Source: Tubiluchus corallicola (lineage: Eukaryota > Priapulida > Priapulimorpha > Priapulimorphida > Tubiluchidae). From it: 64,000 nucleotides of DNA. The notes below the pieces were generated by a model, which worked only from the letters and a program-made list of their open reading frames with translations, searched no databases and was not told the origin of the DNA. A program made the translations under genes and the position numbers. This document shows positions 61,576-64,000 of the stretch, piece after piece (the stretch's first letter is position 1; each line of letters opens with the position of its first letter). Location of the stretch: contig JAQGDQ010000111.1 in assembly GCA_030141605.1 (NCBI GenBank), forward strand, positions 516,001 to 580,000, written 5' to 3'.

Positions 61576-64000
61576 ATACCTAGAAATAATCCAGATTTCT
61601 ACGTAGTTAATTCTTGTGGGAAATTGTGAGGAACAAGGCTCCAGAAAAACAGCCATCACATGCAATTCAGCAATTTTAATCTTAAAAGAACTTGGAGCCA
61701 TTAAGAATGTTTGGGTGAAGGAAGTCTCCACAGACTAAAGTCGATACTTTGCATGCCCTAACATACATCTTACCCCCTAAGGAAAGGTGCTACACAAAAT
61801 AGTGAAATTTTGTAACATTTGAACAATTTTGTGACAAAAACTAATGCAGATGCTGTAATGAGAAGTCGTAAACAAAATAAGTCTACTTATCAGAAATTTT
61901 GATTAAGAATGAAAATTTTTCTTTTCAAAATAACATGAATGTTCAAGGTGGTCTTGAACTTTTGTTAATGGCGTAAATAAATTATATAATAGTAATCATA
62001 TCAGTAATTAAATATAAAATCGGCCAGACAAACCAACAAATTGATACAATCAATCAAACATTCAGTCTATTTTTTTAGGCTCTCTACCATGACTTCTGGC
62101 TTTAACCAACGTCAAATGCAAGAAATACTGCAGCACCTAAAACTCATTTACTCGTCTGCAAACCTTGCAAACACAAAATATCAAGATATCAGTATCAAAA
62201 TAAAAAACAACAAATTAGTAAAAAGTATCGGAAGGATATTATCTGAACGTACTTTTTCTTCGAGTGCTTTCTATTATAAAAAAATACGGTAACCGACTTT
62301 TGTTTTAGAAACTTGCTAGATTACAGGCATGTCAGGGAATTCCCCAAAGTCCACAACATAAGAGCCCTGACTTTCTGAAGTCACGACATTTACAATGTTC
62401 ATCCGGTAAAAACATAATTTAGACATTCCAGCTACGGATTAAAAACTATCTACAAGCTTAAACTGTTGTCTTAACCGTGGACAGTTCATGGTCCAAAGTA
62501 GCTCATTCATGGCACTTATTCATTCATTTGCCACACAACTACGATTAGCATGACGTCATACAGACGTCCACTTAAATATACACAGCGTTATCCGGCTAGT
62601 AAACATGACATTCGGCATTACAGTTAATTATTATTGTAATTAACGTAGAATAAGATGTTAACAGGTTGAGGTCGAGTGATGCATTCAAGAACCACGTATC
62701 GCGATTTTGAATCTGAGTAAAGTTTACTCTCTGAGCTGTAAGGCTTAAGCAAATCAATGCAGAATTTAATCAGTTTATGTAATTGAACTGAGTGTCATCG
62801 AATAAGACAAAAACAAACTGCAGCGCATGTGTTATAACCACAGTCACTTCAAAATTTAGAGAAATGCAGTTAGTTTGGGTAGACTGGAGTATACTTTATT
62901 TAAAGTCTGATCATACAAACTACAAACATACGCTATGAAGCTTTTACAACCGACTGATAAAGAATACAGAAGTAATGAAAGATAAAAATAATACTTATAA
63001 AACATTTATCCCTGCAAATAAAAAACCAATAAAAGTTAATTTGACATGTAAAATAAAGCCTAACTAAAATTGAGTAAGCGTAAAGTGCACAGAATATACA
63101 GGTAAGCAATATACACAATAATTTGGCAATTTTAGCTCTAGCTAGATTATTCATTTTTTTATTTCAGTATAATTCGACATCCTGCAAACTGGAATACATT
63201 ACTCAACGACACATCCTACTTAACATGTGAATGTCGAAAACCAAAACCTAGTTCACTGTTAAGGCAGAAGTATGTTAACCATGTGCACATGAATTCAAGG
63301 CGGTCATCTTTTCTGAACGAGGTAAACGGCCTGATTCAGTAGGGCAAATTGAACACTTGAGGTTATCCATCCCTTCAATGACCAGTCTCGGCGTTATTTA
63401 ACTTCAGTCGTTAAGCACGCGCCGCGACCACTCGGTTATTTATACTCGCCTGGCGTTCTGGCCCATAATAATCAGTGAGAGACCCACGGTGGATACCGCA
63501 ATCTACATTAAAATTCCCGTGGTTCAAATGGAATGGTGAATTCAAACCTCGAGAGATGAACAGACGGACAGACAGATAACAATTATTTTAATAATTGCAT
63601 AATTTTTAATTTATTAAAATTTATTGATAATTATTACAATCACAACAAAAAGAAGAAACACTGAGTCAGTGACAACCATTGAATAACTGCATCTTTTACA
63701 TTGCTTTACCATATCCTCTATACTTTTCATAGGTGATAATAATAATATACATACTTTGGCTTTTTACCCTGCTGGTAAAACTATCTGCCAAAATCACTGC
63801 TGAACTAACGATGGCTGGTGGAAGTAAAATTCGTATTTACAACATGCATTTCGAAAGTAGCCTTTGGGTATTTCATACACTTTTATGCGGTCGAGTGCCA
63901 ATGCCGTATAAGGAGCGAGAATTACTGTAACGCTGTCAGATCACCTCTGTATACGAGGAATTGCCTAAAGACACATGGACATCTTACATGAGACTTGCTA

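Larger units (their letters stand above)
59533..64000. other. Upstream of PMPCB, no supported gene
   Basis: The PMPCB promoter region is just upstream of 59532. Beyond it are the CAC-rich block, the GGGTTCGGG-type block and short ORFs at 62041-62292 (+) and 63733-63930 (+) that I do not recognise. The 62041 ORF follows a TTTTTTTAG and ends near a GTAACC, so it could be an exon, but no homology is visible. Confidence 0.5.

Overview
This is a window of nuclear DNA from an invertebrate animal. The genes are split into many short exons with GT-AG introns, the sequence is AT-rich, and introns and spacers are full of microsatellites, a minisatellite, short inverted-repeat transposons (MITEs) and a 5S-rRNA-derived SINE. 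The proteins are close to their human counterparts as I remember them, and TTAGGG-type repeats are present. I cannot name the phylum; a lophotrochozoan, non-vertebrate deuterostome or cnidarian would all fit.

There are three clear genes. (1) ST7, + strand, 2832-28180: twelve coding exons of the conserved ST7 membrane protein. Only the exon for the extreme N-terminus is missing, and it probably lies upstream of the window. (2) A Wnt2-type Wnt ligand gene, + strand, 34302-44810: eight core exons with matching phases (377 codons), plus a possible 27-codon in-frame cassette exon at 43295-43375. (3) PMPCB, the catalytic beta subunit of the mitochondrial processing peptidase, - strand, 59532 down to 46095: twelve exons, 477 codons, complete. 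Wnt2 and PMPCB converge, and their predicted poly(A) signals lie within about 45 bp of each other near 45.6 kb.

Layout: 1-2.8 kb is upstream/intron DNA with a long (CT)n tract and a purine-rich tract. 2.8-28.2 kb is ST7; its introns hold MITEs, tRNA-SINE remnants, an (ATT)n array and a 43-bp minisatellite. 28.2-34.3 kb is the ST7-Wnt2 spacer, with a MITE filled with telomere-like repeats. 34.3-45.6 kb is Wnt2, and 45.6-59.5 kb is PMPCB. 59.5-64 kb has no gene I can support, only low-complexity DNA and unassigned short ORFs.

The three genes do not form a pathway. ST7 beside WNT2 is the neighbour pair seen in vertebrates, so the window records conserved gene order. The observations most worth checking are a MITE family with a CCCTAA-repeat core and perfect 8-bp flanking duplications (two copies), a 62-bp tandem triplication of a PMPCB exon-intron boundary with three identical splice donors, the optional Wnt2 cassette exon and NAGNAG acceptor, and an apparently complete 5S-SINE with a 12-bp target duplication.
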